A DNA stretch of 64,000 bases from an uncultured Lachnospiraceae bacterium (lineage in GTDB: Bacteria > Bacillota > Clostridia > Lachnospirales > Lachnospiraceae): contig CAJUDM010000001.1 in NCBI GenBank assembly GCA_910584915.1, forward strand, positions 57,592-121,591. Reading direction: 5' to 3'. Below are positions 9,569-19,101 of the stretch, piece by piece. Positions within the stretch are counted from its first letter, which is position 1. Every line of letters starts with the position of its first letter. Below the pieces are notes generated by a model. The model made no database searches, had not been told where the DNA came from, and was given only the letters and a program-made list of their open reading frames with translations. The position numbers and the translations under genes were made by a program.

Positions 9569-11908
9569 ATGAAAAAGTTAAATTCCTTTATTCTGATGTC
9601 AATATTTCTGCTCTCCGCCGCTTTTCTTTTCTGGCTCTCACTGTTGTTACAGGATGATGTCAAAAACGGCGGTTCGATCACCGATTCCGCCTTTATGATC
9701 AGCCATGAAAGCGGTTTTTACAGCCATTCCCTGCGCATCCGCATTACGCCTGTCCGCGATGCAGTTATATATTATACCACAGATGGCTCCGAGCCTTCCA
9801 GTACTTCTTCCTCCTCCGCTCTTTATGAACGCCCTGTCTCCCTGAAGGCCGGCTTTCAGGAGAGATCCCATTCTCTCCGGTTCCGTCTCTATTTTGATGA
9901 CGGAACAAGTTCAAAGGTTTACAGCTACAGCTATATTCTCGGATATTTTGTCCGTTCCAGATATGATACATATGTGGTCAATATCCTGGGCGATCCCGAC
10001 GGCCTGTACAGCGAAGAAAACGGCATCTTCACCAACTACACCCTGACCGGCGAAGCCTCCGAGCGCCCTGTCCATTTCCAGATTTTTGACAAAACCGGAA
10101 AGCTTCTCGCCTCACAGAACTGCGGCCTGCGCATTTTTGGCAATTTTTCCAGGGGAAAGGCACAAAAATCCTTCCAGCTTTTTGCCAGAAAGGATTATGA
10201 TGTTTACGGGAAATTCCACCTCTCCCTGTTTCCATCCGCCAGGCGGGAGGCGGACGGCACTATCTCGGACCGCAGCAACCGCCTGGTCTTTCGCAACAGC
10301 GGCAACGATTTCGGCAAGGCATTCCTGCGCGACGCCTTATTTCAACAGCTTGCCGATGACTACGGCTTTCCTCTCGCCACGCCCTACGTACCCGCCACAG
10401 TCTATATCAACGGGGAATATGCCGGCTTCTACTGGATCAAGGAACCCTTTTCCGGAGGGCAGATGGAAGAACTCTACGGCACGGCGGACGGACACTTCGA
10501 GCGCGTCACACTGCAGGAGTTCTATGCCACCGCAGGGGAGGACGGGGAGGAAAAAAGCCCCGTCACAGAGGACTATCAGTCCCTCTACGACACCTATGCG
10601 GAAGCTGATCTGACAGATGAAGCCGTCTACCGGGAACTCTGCAGCCGGATCGATCTGGACAATTACCTCTCCTATTACGCTATGGAGATCTATATCGGCA
10701 ACAAGGACTGGCCCTACAACAATGTCCGCGCCTGGCGCTATCTGGCAGACGATGGCGTTTACACGGAGGGCACTGTCTTTGACGGCAGATACCGCTATCT
10801 GTTTTTCGATACAGACTACGGTTTCGGCCTGACGGACGACGTGCCGGGTTACGCCTGCGAGGAAGACAATATTGCCGTACTGCTGAACAATTATCAGTCT
10901 CCCCTTTTCTGCAGTCTGATGGCAAGAGAAGACTGCCGCGAAAAGTTCACAACCTTTGTGTGCGACCTGATGAACGGTTCCTTCTCCTCTGAATCCGTTG
11001 CCGAAACCGTACAGGAACTGACTCTTTTGAGGGATCCCGAACTCAGCTTCTATGTGGAGAACCATCTGCCGGGCATTGCGGACATGGACACGGTAAACGC
11101 CGAAACCGCCTCTATCCTCGCCTTCGCCAATGCCCGCCCCGGCTATATGCACACCTTCCTGCAGAGGGATTACGCCCTGTTTTATCCCTATTTTCTGCAT
11201 CTGGAGATTCCTGCGGGCGCCGGGGTTTCCGTAAACTCCATCACAGACACGGGAAACGGCTTTTCCGGCATCTACTACGCCGACAATGCTCTCACCTTAA
11301 AAGCCTCCTCAGATGAGGGACACTGCTTTTCATACTGGCTGATAAACGGCATGCCATATACAGAGAAAGAGCTCACCCTCTCCTCCGATGCGCTGAAAGA
11401 ACTGCTCGGTATTCCGGCACAGGATATGCAGGATTTTATACCGCCCGAAAATTTCGGGACGCCTGGTTACGCGGAATCAGAAAACAATCCCCGGCTGGAG
11501 ATATCTCTTGTCGTCGCGGACAGGACGGACGCAGTTCCGGTGATCTCCCGCATCCGCGCGCGGGGCACAGACGATCTGGTGGAGATCGCCAATCCTTCTG
11601 AACACGATGTCTCCCTGAAGGGACTCTATCTGAGCGATACCGCCGAAAACCTGAAAAAGACAAAGCTTCCCGGCAAGGTCCTGGCTCCCGGCGAAACGAT
11701 CGTCTTTTACGGAAAGAAAAACAGACGGATCCAAAATAACAGTGCCGCTCCGTTGGGCTTTAATCTCCGAAAAGAGGAAATCCTGTATCTCTCCGATGAG
11801 AGTGGTACTGTTCTGGAGGAGATCCCGATCCCCGATATGGGCAGGGAGGACAGCGATTATGTGCGGAATGCCTTCACAGGAAAATTTTATGAAATGTTTG
11901 TGAAATAG
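9569..11908 (+). CDS. Large CotH-family protein with chitobiase-like and lamin-tail domains
   Basis: A 779-residue secreted or anchored protein. An N-terminal hydrophobic segment (about residues 5-25) precedes a chitobiase C-terminal-like domain (YYTTDGSEPS near residue 75), the CotH core (LRIFGNFSRGKAQKSFQ, a YINGEYAGFYW segment, and YLFFDTDYGFG with the metal-binding Asp), a short bacterial-repeat-like region and a lamin-tail domain near the C-terminus (DLVEIANPSEHDVSLKG). I start it at the ATG at 9569 because the hydrophobic segment follows directly; the frame stays open upstream to 9125 only as a shadow of the opposite gene. No Shine-Dalgarno is visible, and TATTAT at 9554-9559 suggests a leaderless message. 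It is followed by the lipoprotein gene after 70 bp. Confidence 0.8.
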   Translation: MKKLNSFILMSIFLLSAAFLFWLSLLLQDDVKNGGSITDSAFMISHESGFYSHSLRIRITPVRDAVIYYTTDGSEPSSTSSSSALYERPVSLKAGFQERSHSLRFRLYFDDGTSSKVYSYSYILGYFVRSRYDTYVVNILGDPDGLYSEENGIFTNYTLTGEASERPVHFQIFDKTGKLLASQNCGLRIFGNFSRGKAQKSFQLFARKDYDVYGKFHLSLFPSARREADGTISDRSNRLVFRNSGNDFGKAFLRDALFQQLADDYGFPLATPYVPATVYINGEYAGFYWIKEPFSGGQMEELYGTADGHFERVTLQEFYATAGEDGEEKSPVTEDYQSLYDTYAEADLTDEAVYRELCSRIDLDNYLSYYAMEIYIGNKDWPYNNVRAWRYLADDGVYTEGTVFDGRYRYLFFDTDYGFGLTDDVPGYACEEDNIAVLLNNYQSPLFCSLMAREDCREKFTTFVCDLMNGSFSSESVAETVQELTLLRDPELSFYVENHLPGIADMDTVNAETASILAFANARPGYMHTFLQRDYALFYPYFLHLEIPAGAGVSVNSITDTGNGFSGIYYADNALTLKASSDEGHCFSYWLINGMPYTEKELTLSSDALKELLGIPAQDMQDFIPPENFGTPGYAESENNPRLEISLVVADRTDAVPVISRIRARGTDDLVEIANPSEHDVSLKGLYLSDTAENLKKTKLPGKVLAPGETIVFYGKKNRRIQNNSAAPLGFNLRKEEILYLSDESGTVLEEIPIPDMGREDSDYVRNAFTGKFYEMFVK

Positions 11909-11978
11909 GTATCATTCTTCCCGAATTATGTTACAATAACTGCAGACTGTTTTATCATGTAAGAAAGGATAGAAAACT

Positions 11979-12479
11979 ATGTGGAAAAAAAGTAAGTTGA
12001 TCATCCCGGTGCTGGCGGCTGTTCTGCTGCTCGGCGCCTGCGGCAGTTCTGAGAATGAGGATACCACTGTGGAACTGATAGGCTCCCTCTCTGATATCAT
12101 GGATTCCGTCTATGAGAACGCCGATCTGTCGCAGGACTTCAAAGAGTCTATGGCAAACGATTTCGATTCCGGGGAGATTCCCGCCGAATCAGCTGAATAT
12201 CTGATCGGAACCGCGGATGTGGAATACGAGGAAGGCTTCTATTCCATGCCCATGATGAACGTGGTCCCTTATCAGTGTATCCTGTTAAGGCTTCCGGACG
12301 GCGCCGATGTGGAGGCCGCCAAACAGACGATCGCGGACAATGCTGATCCGAGGAAATGGATCTGCGTGGAGGCAGAGAGCGTTATAGTGGAAAACGTGGG
12401 GCATGTCATCATGTTTGTGATGGGGGATTCCGCTACCACCAATGCAATGAGGACCGCTTTTCTGGGGTTAGGTGAGTGA
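11979..12479 (+). CDS. DUF4358 lipoprotein
   Basis: A 166-residue lipoprotein. The N-terminus MWKKSKLIIPVLAAVLLLG followed by ACGSS is a type II signal peptide with the lipid-modified Cys near residue 21. The remainder fits the DUF4358 family of Firmicutes lipoproteins, including the NVVPYQCILLRLPDG core and a hydrophobic strand HVIMFVMGD near the end. AAAGGA lies about 9 bp before the ATG. It follows the large CotH gene on the plus strand and ends just before a hairpin terminator, so the two probably form one short transcription unit. The function of the family is unknown to me; an accessory role for the CotH protein is a guess. Confidence 0.75.
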   Translation: MWKKSKLIIPVLAAVLLLGACGSSENEDTTVELIGSLSDIMDSVYENADLSQDFKESMANDFDSGEIPAESAEYLIGTADVEYEEGFYSMPMMNVVPYQCILLRLPDGADVEAAKQTIADNADPRKWICVEAESVIVENVGHVIMFVMGDSATTNAMRTAFLGLGE

Positions 12480-12521
12480 GATATCCCGCGGAGATAAAGC
12501 TCGGAAGTAATGCCGCAATAT

Positions 12522-12549
12522 GGGGCTGTCGCAAAACAGCCCCTTTATG
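12522..12549. terminator. Convergent hairpin terminator
   Basis: A perfect 8-bp stem, GGGGCTGT-CGCAAA-ACAGCCCC (12522-12543), followed by TTTAT on the plus strand. It lies between the convergent ends of the DUF4358 gene (plus) and the transaldolase-like gene (minus), so it may end both transcripts. The T-run is short. Confidence 0.6.
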
Positions 12550-12560
12550 TTCAGATCCAA

Positions 12561-13277
12561 TTATAGTATGGAGAATCCCAGGCTTTTCCCGTCATTTACA
12601 AACATTTTTACAGTCTCCTGTGAAAATTCTGTCAGGTCTTTTCCAAAATTCTTAAGTTTCCCGATGATCTCGTCGGGGACAGTGATGATATCTGTACCGC
12701 AGCGGTCTGCCTGCACGATGTTGAAGGCTTCCCTGACGCTCGCCCAGAGCAGCCTCGTGCCGGGTTTGGAACGACAGACCGGCAGGGCTTCCCTCATGGT
12801 CTGCTCCGCATCTACTCCGACGTCCAGAATACGTCCGGCAAATACGGAGACGATATTTTCGGTTCCCTCCGAGAAAGCGTCCACTGCGCCGCGCACCTGT
12901 TCCACCGTGAAGACCGCCGTAATATTCAATCTGATCCCCTCCGCCGAAAGCTTTCTGATCAGCGGCACACTGGATTCGCCGTGAGTGTTCATCACAGGTA
13001 TCTTTACAAATACATTTTTTCCCCAGGAGGATATCTCCTTCGCCTCCCGCTCCATCCCGTCGAAATCATCCGCAAACACTTCCATGGAAACCGGACGGTC
13101 TGTTATCTCAGAAAGGACCGCCTTCGCAAAAGCGGCGTAATCCGTCACCCCCGCCTTTTTCATCAGAGTAGGGTTCGTCGTGAACCCCTTTATATACGGC
13201 AGACGGCTCATCTGCTTCATCTTCTCTATATTCGCGCCGTCCGCATAGATCGCGACTTTTAAATCTTCTATCCTCAC
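12561..13277 (-). CDS. Transaldolase-like enzyme of the heptose cluster
   Basis: A 238-residue class I aldolase-fold protein of the small transaldolase/fructose-6-phosphate aldolase group. It has YADGAN near the start, then GFTTNPTLM, the strand FVKIPV whose Lys is the expected Schiff-base residue, and LNITAVFT. The best start is GTG at 13277, with GGAG eight bases upstream and homologue-like sequence from the first residue; a longer ATG start at 13364 lacks a ribosome binding site. Transaldolase makes sedoheptulose 7-phosphate, the exact substrate of the GmhA gene 200 bp upstream, so I infer that it feeds heptose synthesis. It is the last gene of the operon. Confidence 0.8.
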   Translation of the reverse strand: MRIEDLKVAIYADGANIEKMKQMSRLPYIKGFTTNPTLMKKAGVTDYAAFAKAVLSEITDRPVSMEVFADDFDGMEREAKEISSWGKNVFVKIPVMNTHGESSVPLIRKLSAEGIRLNITAVFTVEQVRGAVDAFSEGTENIVSVFAGRILDVGVDAEQTMREALPVCRSKPGTRLLWASVREAFNIVQADRCGTDIITVPDEIIGKLKNFGKDLTEFSQETVKMFVNDGKSLGFSIL

Positions 13278-13477
13278 ACTTTTCTCTCCGGTATCATATT
13301 TTTGTTTTCCACAATACTCTTTATTGATATCGTGTGGATCATCTGATGCCATGTTTATCCGCATGATATCACAGTTCAGCCTTCCGGTTTCACCAGTGTC
13401 GCTCCAGGATGCACATTCGCTCTGCCGGTCCTCTGTTTATGCTTATCAATAAAAACATATTCGTTTTGCAGTATCTG

Positions 13478-14047
13478 TCAGCCGCGGTTCAGCGCATTCA
13501 CTAGAAGATGCCAGATCACTCCCTGCCAGCCCTCCGCATGCGGGGTGATCCGCTCTTTCGACACGACCGGCACCAGAATGCATGCATCCGACACCTGACG
13601 GGAATATCCGCCATCCCTGGAGACGATGGATACCACCTTTGCCCCTCTCTCTTTTCCAAGCTTCAAAGCATTCACTATGTTCAACGATGTCATCTCACTG
13701 CCGCCGCCCACGGAAAACACCATGATCATGTCCCTCTCACAGATTCTGGATGTCTTGAGCCACTCCGAAAAAGTGGTCTCCCATCCTTCGTCGTTGGTTC
13801 TCGCAGTCAGTTCCGACACATTGTCCGTCGGCGCGTAGGTCTCTATCCCGCCGATCTTTCTGAAATCGTTGACCGCGTGGGAGGCGTTCGCCGCACTGCC
13901 GCCCACACCCAGGATAAACAGCCTGCCCTCCTCTTTTTTTACCTGCTCCAGAACGCAGATTGCCTTTTCGATCTCTTCCCTGTCCAGTTTTTCTATGATC
14001 TCCGCCGTCTCTCTCAAATACAGATCGATATATTCTCTCTTTTCCAT
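13478..14047 (-). CDS. gmhA: Sedoheptulose-7-phosphate isomerase (SIS domain)
   Basis: A 189-residue single SIS-domain protein, the usual length for GmhA, which converts sedoheptulose 7-phosphate to D-glycero-D-manno-heptose 7-phosphate in the cytoplasm. Seen in order: LFILGVGGSAANASHAVNDF, the FSVGGGSEMT phosphate loop and a C-terminal IWHLLVNAL helix. AGGAGG precedes the ATG. Neighbours HddA and HddC-GmhB perform the next steps, which supports this over a generic phosphosugar isomerase. Confidence 0.85.
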   Translation of the reverse strand: MEKREYIDLYLRETAEIIEKLDREEIEKAICVLEQVKKEEGRLFILGVGGSAANASHAVNDFRKIGGIETYAPTDNVSELTARTNDEGWETTFSEWLKTSRICERDMIMVFSVGGGSEMTSLNIVNALKLGKERGAKVVSIVSRDGGYSRQVSDACILVPVVSKERITPHAEGWQGVIWHLLVNALNRG

Positions 14048-14120
14048 CCTTTTCTCCTCCTAAAGCCTCCCGTGTCATCCCGCAAAGCCATATACTAAAT
14101 ACATCTATATTATTTCTATA

Positions 14121-14987
14121 TTATTCCCATTTATATCCTCTGTCCTTCGGCACAATGCGCCGCAGAGTGTACAGATCGCTGCCCGCGATCTCCTCCGCAT
14201 GGCTGTCGAAGTTCTCCCAGCCGTCCCACACTGCGCTGATCAGCCTGCCGCTTATCCCGGCCGCCCTGTCGGAGGCGAGATATGCTGTCAACGACGCCGC
14301 TCTCTCGGGGGGAACGCCGCCGTTCTCCTTCTGCTCCAACGCCTGTGCGTAAGCCTTTCCGCCCATCGCCTTCTCCCCCGCCGCCAGCACCTCGTCCAGC
14401 ATCCGGGTGTTCATCGCTCCCGGCGCAATGGCGTTGATACAGATCCCGTCCTTCTCCGTCTCCCGCGCCATAGTCTCTGTCGCACGCACGACACCTGTCT
14501 TGGATATGGCATATCCCATAAAGTTTTCCCGCGGTCCCGTTGCGCCGCCTCCGGAAAGATTGACGATCCTGCCCTTTATCCCTTTTTCACGGAAGATCGA
14601 AACGGCTTTTCGCATACTGTACAGGGTACCCATCAGATTGATCCGCACCACATCCTCGATCTTCTCCCAGGGCACCTCCGCCGTGTCGCCGACAGGTCCC
14701 TGGATCCCGGCGTTATTCACAACACAGTCAATCCCTCCGAACTCCTGCAGAGTGAACGCATACAGTCTGTCCATATCCGCCGTAAGCCCCACATCGGCAC
14801 GCTTGAAAATGATTCTCTGCGCCCCTTCTCTCCTGTGAGATGCCAGTTCCTCCGCGGTCTCACGAAGCCTGTCTTCATCTCTGGAACAGATGCATACCGA
14901 TGCTCCCTGTCTCAGAAATTCCTTTGCGATCGCCTTGCCCAGCCCCTGGTCCGCCCCTGTGATCAATGCTTTTTTTCCACTTAACAT
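14121..14987 (-). CDS. Short-chain dehydrogenase/reductase
   Basis: A 288-residue classical SDR that uses NAD(P)H. It has the nucleotide-binding TGADQGLGKAIA at residue 9, NNAGIQG, and the catalytic YAISK with a Ser upstream in VNLSGGGATG. AGGG lies 8 bp before the ATG. The gene lies inside the GDP-heptose operon between the HddC-GmhB fusion and GmhA, so it probably modifies a heptose or its keto intermediate, but its substrate cannot be read from sequence. It follows an unusual 248-bp gap with three perfect hairpins. Confidence 0.8.
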   Translation of the reverse strand: MLSGKKALITGADQGLGKAIAKEFLRQGASVCICSRDEDRLRETAEELASHRREGAQRIIFKRADVGLTADMDRLYAFTLQEFGGIDCVVNNAGIQGPVGDTAEVPWEKIEDVVRINLMGTLYSMRKAVSIFREKGIKGRIVNLSGGGATGPRENFMGYAISKTGVVRATETMARETEKDGICINAIAPGAMNTRMLDEVLAAGEKAMGGKAYAQALEQKENGGVPPERAASLTAYLASDRAAGISGRLISAVWDGWENFDSHAEEIAGSDLYTLRRIVPKDRGYKWE

Positions 14988-15038
14988 TTTCTTTTCCCTG
15001 CTATATTCCTGTCATATCCCTTTCACACTAACCGCCAT

Positions 15039-15135
15039 GTCACAGCTTCGCTGTGACTCAAATCCGTGCGGAGAATGCCGTATTTTAGGCATTCTCCTGT
15101 GTGAGAAAAGTCTGCTTCGCAGACTTTTCTCACAC
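15039..15135. repeat. Three perfect hairpins in a row
   Basis: Three palindromes follow one another within 97 bp: an 8-bp stem with a TTC loop (15039-15057), a 10-bp stem GGAGAATGCC/GGCATTCTCC with an 8-base loop (15070-15097), and a 17-bp stem with a TTC loop (15099-15135). All are free of mismatches. They lie between the HddC-GmhB gene and the SDR gene in the middle of the operon. None is followed by a clear T-run on the minus strand, so stabilising, processing or attenuating the mRNA is as likely as termination. Confidence 0.85.
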
Positions 15136-15235
15136 TACTCTCATTTGCCTACTCAGGCCAAAATTATGACTGATTGCCCCGACATCATCCTCATTCATCA
15201 TTAAATTTTTGACTTACGGTTGGAATCCGCAGCGG

Positions 15236-16642
15236 TTATTTCATCACGTCCTGAAGAATCTCACCATCGACCGCCCCTGCGATCCGCTCCGCGATCTCCG
15301 CAAGATCCTTCCCGATGATATCCGGTTTTATATGCTCAAGCCTCCCGCACACGTCGCACTTGTAATCCCCCGCGAAAGCCGTCCTCACACCGGCGTCCCT
15401 TCCCGCCAGTATGTCCGTGTAGGAATCCCCTATCATATAAGATCGCTCAGGATCAATATTATACTTCTTCATGATCTGCAAAAGCAGCCCCGGCTTCGGC
15501 TTTCTGCAGCCGCATTCCCGGATCAGGAAACGCTCCTTTGCCCTATCGTTTCCCGACGGATGGTGGGGACAGATTGCCGCCCCCGCGATCTCAACGCCCG
15601 CCTTCTGCAGTTCCTTTATCATATAAATGTTGATATCGTAGAGCTCTGACAGCGCAGCCTTCCCCTTTGCCGCCGCCGGCTGGTTGGACACGACAAATAG
15701 CAGCATCCCGCTCTCATACAATTTTTTAAGTCCCTCGACAGCCCCCGGCAAAAAAGTAAACTGTGAGACGGCAAGCGGCGAATCCAACTGTTCCGTGTCT
15801 TCGTTGTAGACGATTTCATTGATCACCCCGTCCCGGTCCAGAAAACATGCGGACACCGGCCTTATAAAACGCCTCTCCGCGTATTTCGTAAACTCCGCCA
15901 GGGAAGCCGGCGTCCCTATCTCATAAAACCTGTGAGTCTCCTCACACGCCGTACATCTGTTATCCTCCACCAGCCTTTTCTGGATATCCGAGAGATCGAC
16001 CGCTCCCTCCCCGGCGGACAGTGCCGGCTCGGAAAACACCTCCCGCGAAAACACTTCTATCCCGTAATCGATGCAGTCCATCTCCGGCGTGATGTTCTTC
16101 TTGTCATATACTTTTATCTCCCCGTCCCGATAAACCACATTGCTCCTGTCAAACCGGTCGCCGTTCTCCATCACGGTCATCAACGCCGTCCTGCCTGCCG
16201 CCTTTCCAACAAAATAGCGGTACACGATCTGGAAATAATCCACATCCATAAAGGAGTCCGCATAGATCAGCATAAAATCCTCATCCAGCAGCGGAAGCGC
16301 CCTGATCACGGCGCCGCCGGTTCCCAACAGCTTCTCTCCGTCGTAGCTGTACTGTATCGAGACATCCTTCCCGTAGCGGCTTCCGTCGCCGAAATATTCC
16401 TCGATCATATTCGCCCGGTAGCCCACCAGAAATACAAATCTTTTAAAGCCCGCCTGCAGCAACAGGGTAAATTCATACTCAAAGAAGGGCTTTCCGTGAA
16501 TCGGCACAAGCGGCTTCGGACAGCCTGCCGTCTGCTCCTTCAGCCTGCTCCCCAGGCCTCCCATCAGAACCACTACCTGCAGATCTTCACACTCCAGCTT
16601 TTCCACCGATAACCCGACCGCCCTGTAAGCCCTATTTTCCAC
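15236..16642 (-). CDS. hddC-gmhB: Bifunctional heptose-1-phosphate guanylyltransferase / bisphosphate phosphatase fusion
   Basis: One polypeptide of about 468 residues that joins two steps of GDP-heptose synthesis. The N-terminal half is a nucleotidyltransferase of the HddC type (VVVLMGGLGSRLKE, then GTGGAV and YADSFMDVD). The C-terminal half is a HAD phosphatase of the GmhB type (CFLDRDGVIN, VVSNQPAAAKG, and the zinc-type Cys/His set in ICPHHP and ECGCRKPKPG). I infer removal of the 7-phosphate from heptose 1,7-bisphosphate and then GDP transfer. The start is uncertain: GTG at 16642 has an AGGA upstream, GTG at 16606 fits homologues, and the frame stays open to 16717. Confidence 0.85.
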   Translation of the reverse strand: MENRAYRAVGLSVEKLECEDLQVVVLMGGLGSRLKEQTAGCPKPLVPIHGKPFFEYEFTLLLQAGFKRFVFLVGYRANMIEEYFGDGSRYGKDVSIQYSYDGEKLLGTGGAVIRALPLLDEDFMLIYADSFMDVDYFQIVYRYFVGKAAGRTALMTVMENGDRFDRSNVVYRDGEIKVYDKKNITPEMDCIDYGIEVFSREVFSEPALSAGEGAVDLSDIQKRLVEDNRCTACEETHRFYEIGTPASLAEFTKYAERRFIRPVSACFLDRDGVINEIVYNEDTEQLDSPLAVSQFTFLPGAVEGLKKLYESGMLLFVVSNQPAAAKGKAALSELYDINIYMIKELQKAGVEIAGAAICPHHPSGNDRAKERFLIRECGCRKPKPGLLLQIMKKYNIDPERSYMIGDSYTDILAGRDAGVRTAFAGDYKCDVCGRLEHIKPDIIGKDLAEIAERIAGAVDGEILQDVMK

Positions 16643-16726
16643 TCTGCCATTCCATCCTTTCCCCGCACCGCCAAAAACCCTCCCGGACATCTCCCGGCGC
16701 ATTGCCCGCGAAAACAAATCAGTCTG

Positions 16727-17704
16727 TCAATACACTAACCTTGTCCCCTGATTCTCAAAACGGAACCTCACCTCCCTGAGTCCCGTCTTCTGCATCGCCC
16801 TGCGCAGGCTCACCTTATCCTCCGCGTAAAACATCAAAAAACCGCCGCCTCCGGCGCCGATCAGCTTTCCGCCCAGCGCTCCGTTTTCTATCGCATAGTC
16901 ATACCACTCATCGATCCTGGGATTGGACATGTGGCTGGAACGTTTTTTCTTGATCTCCCAGTGGTGTTTCATGATTGCCGCAAATTCACGCAGATCCCCT
17001 CTCTCGAACGCCGCTTTACTGTCCAATCCCATCTGCTTTACCATATCCAGATTCTGTTTCATCTCCTGATCGGAACTTCTCGTCTTCACATCCTGCTCCT
17101 TCAGAATCTGAGACGCGGACCTCTCGAAGCCGGTGAAATAGAGTACCAGGTTGTCCTCCAGATTGTAGTACGTCTCCTTCGACATATTCAAAGGCTCCAC
17201 GTCCACATGGCCGTCTTTTCTGAAATACATCGCCTTTATCCCGCCGTATGCCGCTATATACTGATCCTGCTTTCCGATCGGCTCGCGCAGACGATTCATC
17301 TCGATATCGCACGCCTCCCGCGCCAGCGTCTCTGTTCCGACAAGCTCACCTTTGTACTCATGCAGGCACTTCAACACCGCCGTCGTAAAGCTGCTGGAGG
17401 AACCTAACCCTGTCCCCGCCGGAATATCCGCCATGGACTGTATCTCAAAGCACTCCTTTTCCATCCCCAGCATGCTGACAGCCTCCCTGAAAATAGGATG
17501 CTCCAGTTCCCGAATATCCCGCACTTTCTCTGTTTTAGAATATTTCACCCAGATCTCGTCCTGAAAATTTTCATGCATGGTGATATATACAAACTTATTG
17601 ATGGCTCCCGCGATCAGAAACCCTTCATTTTCCTCATAATAGGATGGCAGATCCGTACCGCCGCCGCCGAGGGATATCCTCAGAGGACTTCTCACAATGA
17701 TCAT
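16727..17704 (-). CDS. hddA: D-glycero-alpha-D-manno-heptose-7-phosphate kinase
   Basis: A 325-residue GHMP-family kinase. The N-terminus MIIVRSPLRISLGGGGTD and the ATP loop PAGTGLGSSSSFTTAVL are typical of HddA, which makes heptose 1,7-bisphosphate from the GmhA product. The C-terminal GAGGGGFLMFY motif is also present. Start ATG 17704 is chosen because GHMP kinases open with this strand and AAAGGA lies upstream; the frame extends to 17797 without plausible sequence. The next gene downstream encodes the HddC-GmhB fusion. A fucose-kinase-like role is the main alternative, but the context points to heptose. Confidence 0.87.
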   Translation of the reverse strand: MIIVRSPLRISLGGGGTDLPSYYEENEGFLIAGAINKFVYITMHENFQDEIWVKYSKTEKVRDIRELEHPIFREAVSMLGMEKECFEIQSMADIPAGTGLGSSSSFTTAVLKCLHEYKGELVGTETLAREACDIEMNRLREPIGKQDQYIAAYGGIKAMYFRKDGHVDVEPLNMSKETYYNLEDNLVLYFTGFERSASQILKEQDVKTRSSDQEMKQNLDMVKQMGLDSKAAFERGDLREFAAIMKHHWEIKKKRSSHMSNPRIDEWYDYAIENGALGGKLIGAGGGGFLMFYAEDKVSLRRAMQKTGLREVRFRFENQGTRLVY

Positions 17705-17881
17705 TTTATGCGTATTCCTTTCATTTCCATGTTCTCTATGAAGATGACAGCCATTCCCGCAGGAATGTATGAGATTGCCGCAGATGCCAGATACCACAAT
17801 CTATGGCAGGATATCTGACCGCCGCGCACAAACAGCCGCCTTCTCCCCGGATCATCCCGCTGTCATCCGCAGTGTTCCGAG

Positions 17882-18892
17882 TCAGTTCCCCGTCTCCTGA
17901 CAAGTATGACAGGGATCTCCTCCGCGATAGATCTGCTCCACGATCTTCAGCGCCTCATATGCGTCCCTGATGTCCCCCATCTTCAGTCCCTGTCCTGTCC
18001 TGACAGCCTCCTCAACCTCCTGAAACTCCAGTTCCCAGGATCTGTCTCCTCTCGGATATTCATAGATGACCGTGTCCGGCGGTCCCATCTCCGGCAGCAT
18101 CTGATAGTGATATAATTTCTCTACTCCATAGCTGCCTCCCAGCCCTTCTATGGAAAGCTTCGCGTTCTTACAGTAGATCTCCAGGGAGAACATGTTCTTC
18201 CACTCCGTGCAGCTCACCTGCAGCCACGCCGCTCTGCCGTCTTTCTTCCGCAGGGCGATAAATCCGTTGTCATCCACCGGCATATCCCAGAAATAGGTGG
18301 CGGCAAAACCGGAAACCTCCTCGAAATCTCCCATATACCAGCGCGCCAGATCGATCAGATGCACCCCCTGATCGATGGTCTCCCCGCCGCCGGAGAGCGA
18401 CGCATCCGCCCTCCACTCTCTGTCGTAACCCACTCTGCCGCCGTGCCCGTAACGGCCGCGGATAAACATCACCTCGCCGGTCTCCTCCCGCTCCATGATC
18501 TCCTTCGCCTTCAGCATCGCCGGGTGGTATCTGTGGTTGAAGCCAACCTTGACAACCACATGATTTTTCTCCGCCGCCTCCATAATTGGCAGCAGTTCCT
18601 CCGGGCAGATCCCGCCGGGTTTCTCCACGATCACATGCTTTCCGTGTTCCACGGCATAGAGGGTGATCGGCGCCAGCTGATTGTTTAACGTCGAGACGAT
18701 CACCAGGTCAAGCCCCGGCAGTTCTATCAGATTTTTATAGTCGTCCGTCGCGAAACGGCAGCCCGTCATCAGCGCCAGCTCATTGGCACGATTTATCTGA
18801 ATATCGCACACGCCCGCTATGGTGTGCGCCGCCGGAATGGACTTCGCCCTCTTTCTGCCGATCAGGCCGCAGCCTATGATGCCTATGTTCAT
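17882..18892 (-). CDS. Gfo/Idh/MocA-family NAD(P)-dependent oxidoreductase
   Basis: A 336-residue two-domain oxidoreductase acting on sugars or nucleotide sugars. It has the Rossmann start IGIIGCGLIGRKR, the EKPGGI motif near residue 92 with the conserved Lys, and the SGGGETIDQGVHLIDLARW stretch with the substrate-side Asp and His. AGGAG precedes the ATG by 7 bp. It lies between the epimerase and the HddA genes. A role in oxidising or reducing the heptose, or a partner sugar, is plausible but not shown by sequence. Confidence 0.82.
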   Translation of the reverse strand: MNIGIIGCGLIGRKRAKSIPAAHTIAGVCDIQINRANELALMTGCRFATDDYKNLIELPGLDLVIVSTLNNQLAPITLYAVEHGKHVIVEKPGGICPEELLPIMEAAEKNHVVVKVGFNHRYHPAMLKAKEIMEREETGEVMFIRGRYGHGGRVGYDREWRADASLSGGGETIDQGVHLIDLARWYMGDFEEVSGFAATYFWDMPVDDNGFIALRKKDGRAAWLQVSCTEWKNMFSLEIYCKNAKLSIEGLGGSYGVEKLYHYQMLPEMGPPDTVIYEYPRGDRSWELEFQEVEEAVRTGQGLKMGDIRDAYEALKIVEQIYRGGDPCHTCQETGN

Positions 18893-19101
18893 TTTCGGTC
18901 TCCTTTGTTATCACATTTCAATCCATCAGCACTGCCGCTGCAGTAAAATACCCCGCAACAAGCTACAGGGCATCATAGCTTGAATGCGCAGTAAAGCTGA
19001 ATGTGTCCAGACGGCACATTGGTATTTTCACCCTCGCGGCAGCCGTGCCCGACGCCGGCGGGAATAAACTAACGCTCTCACCAACCGCTATCGTTCCTGA
19101 A

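Noticed and set aside
13278..13364. ATG start 29 codons upstream for the transaldolase-like gene
   Set aside because: It lacks a ribosome binding site, whereas GTG 13277 has one and matches the family start.
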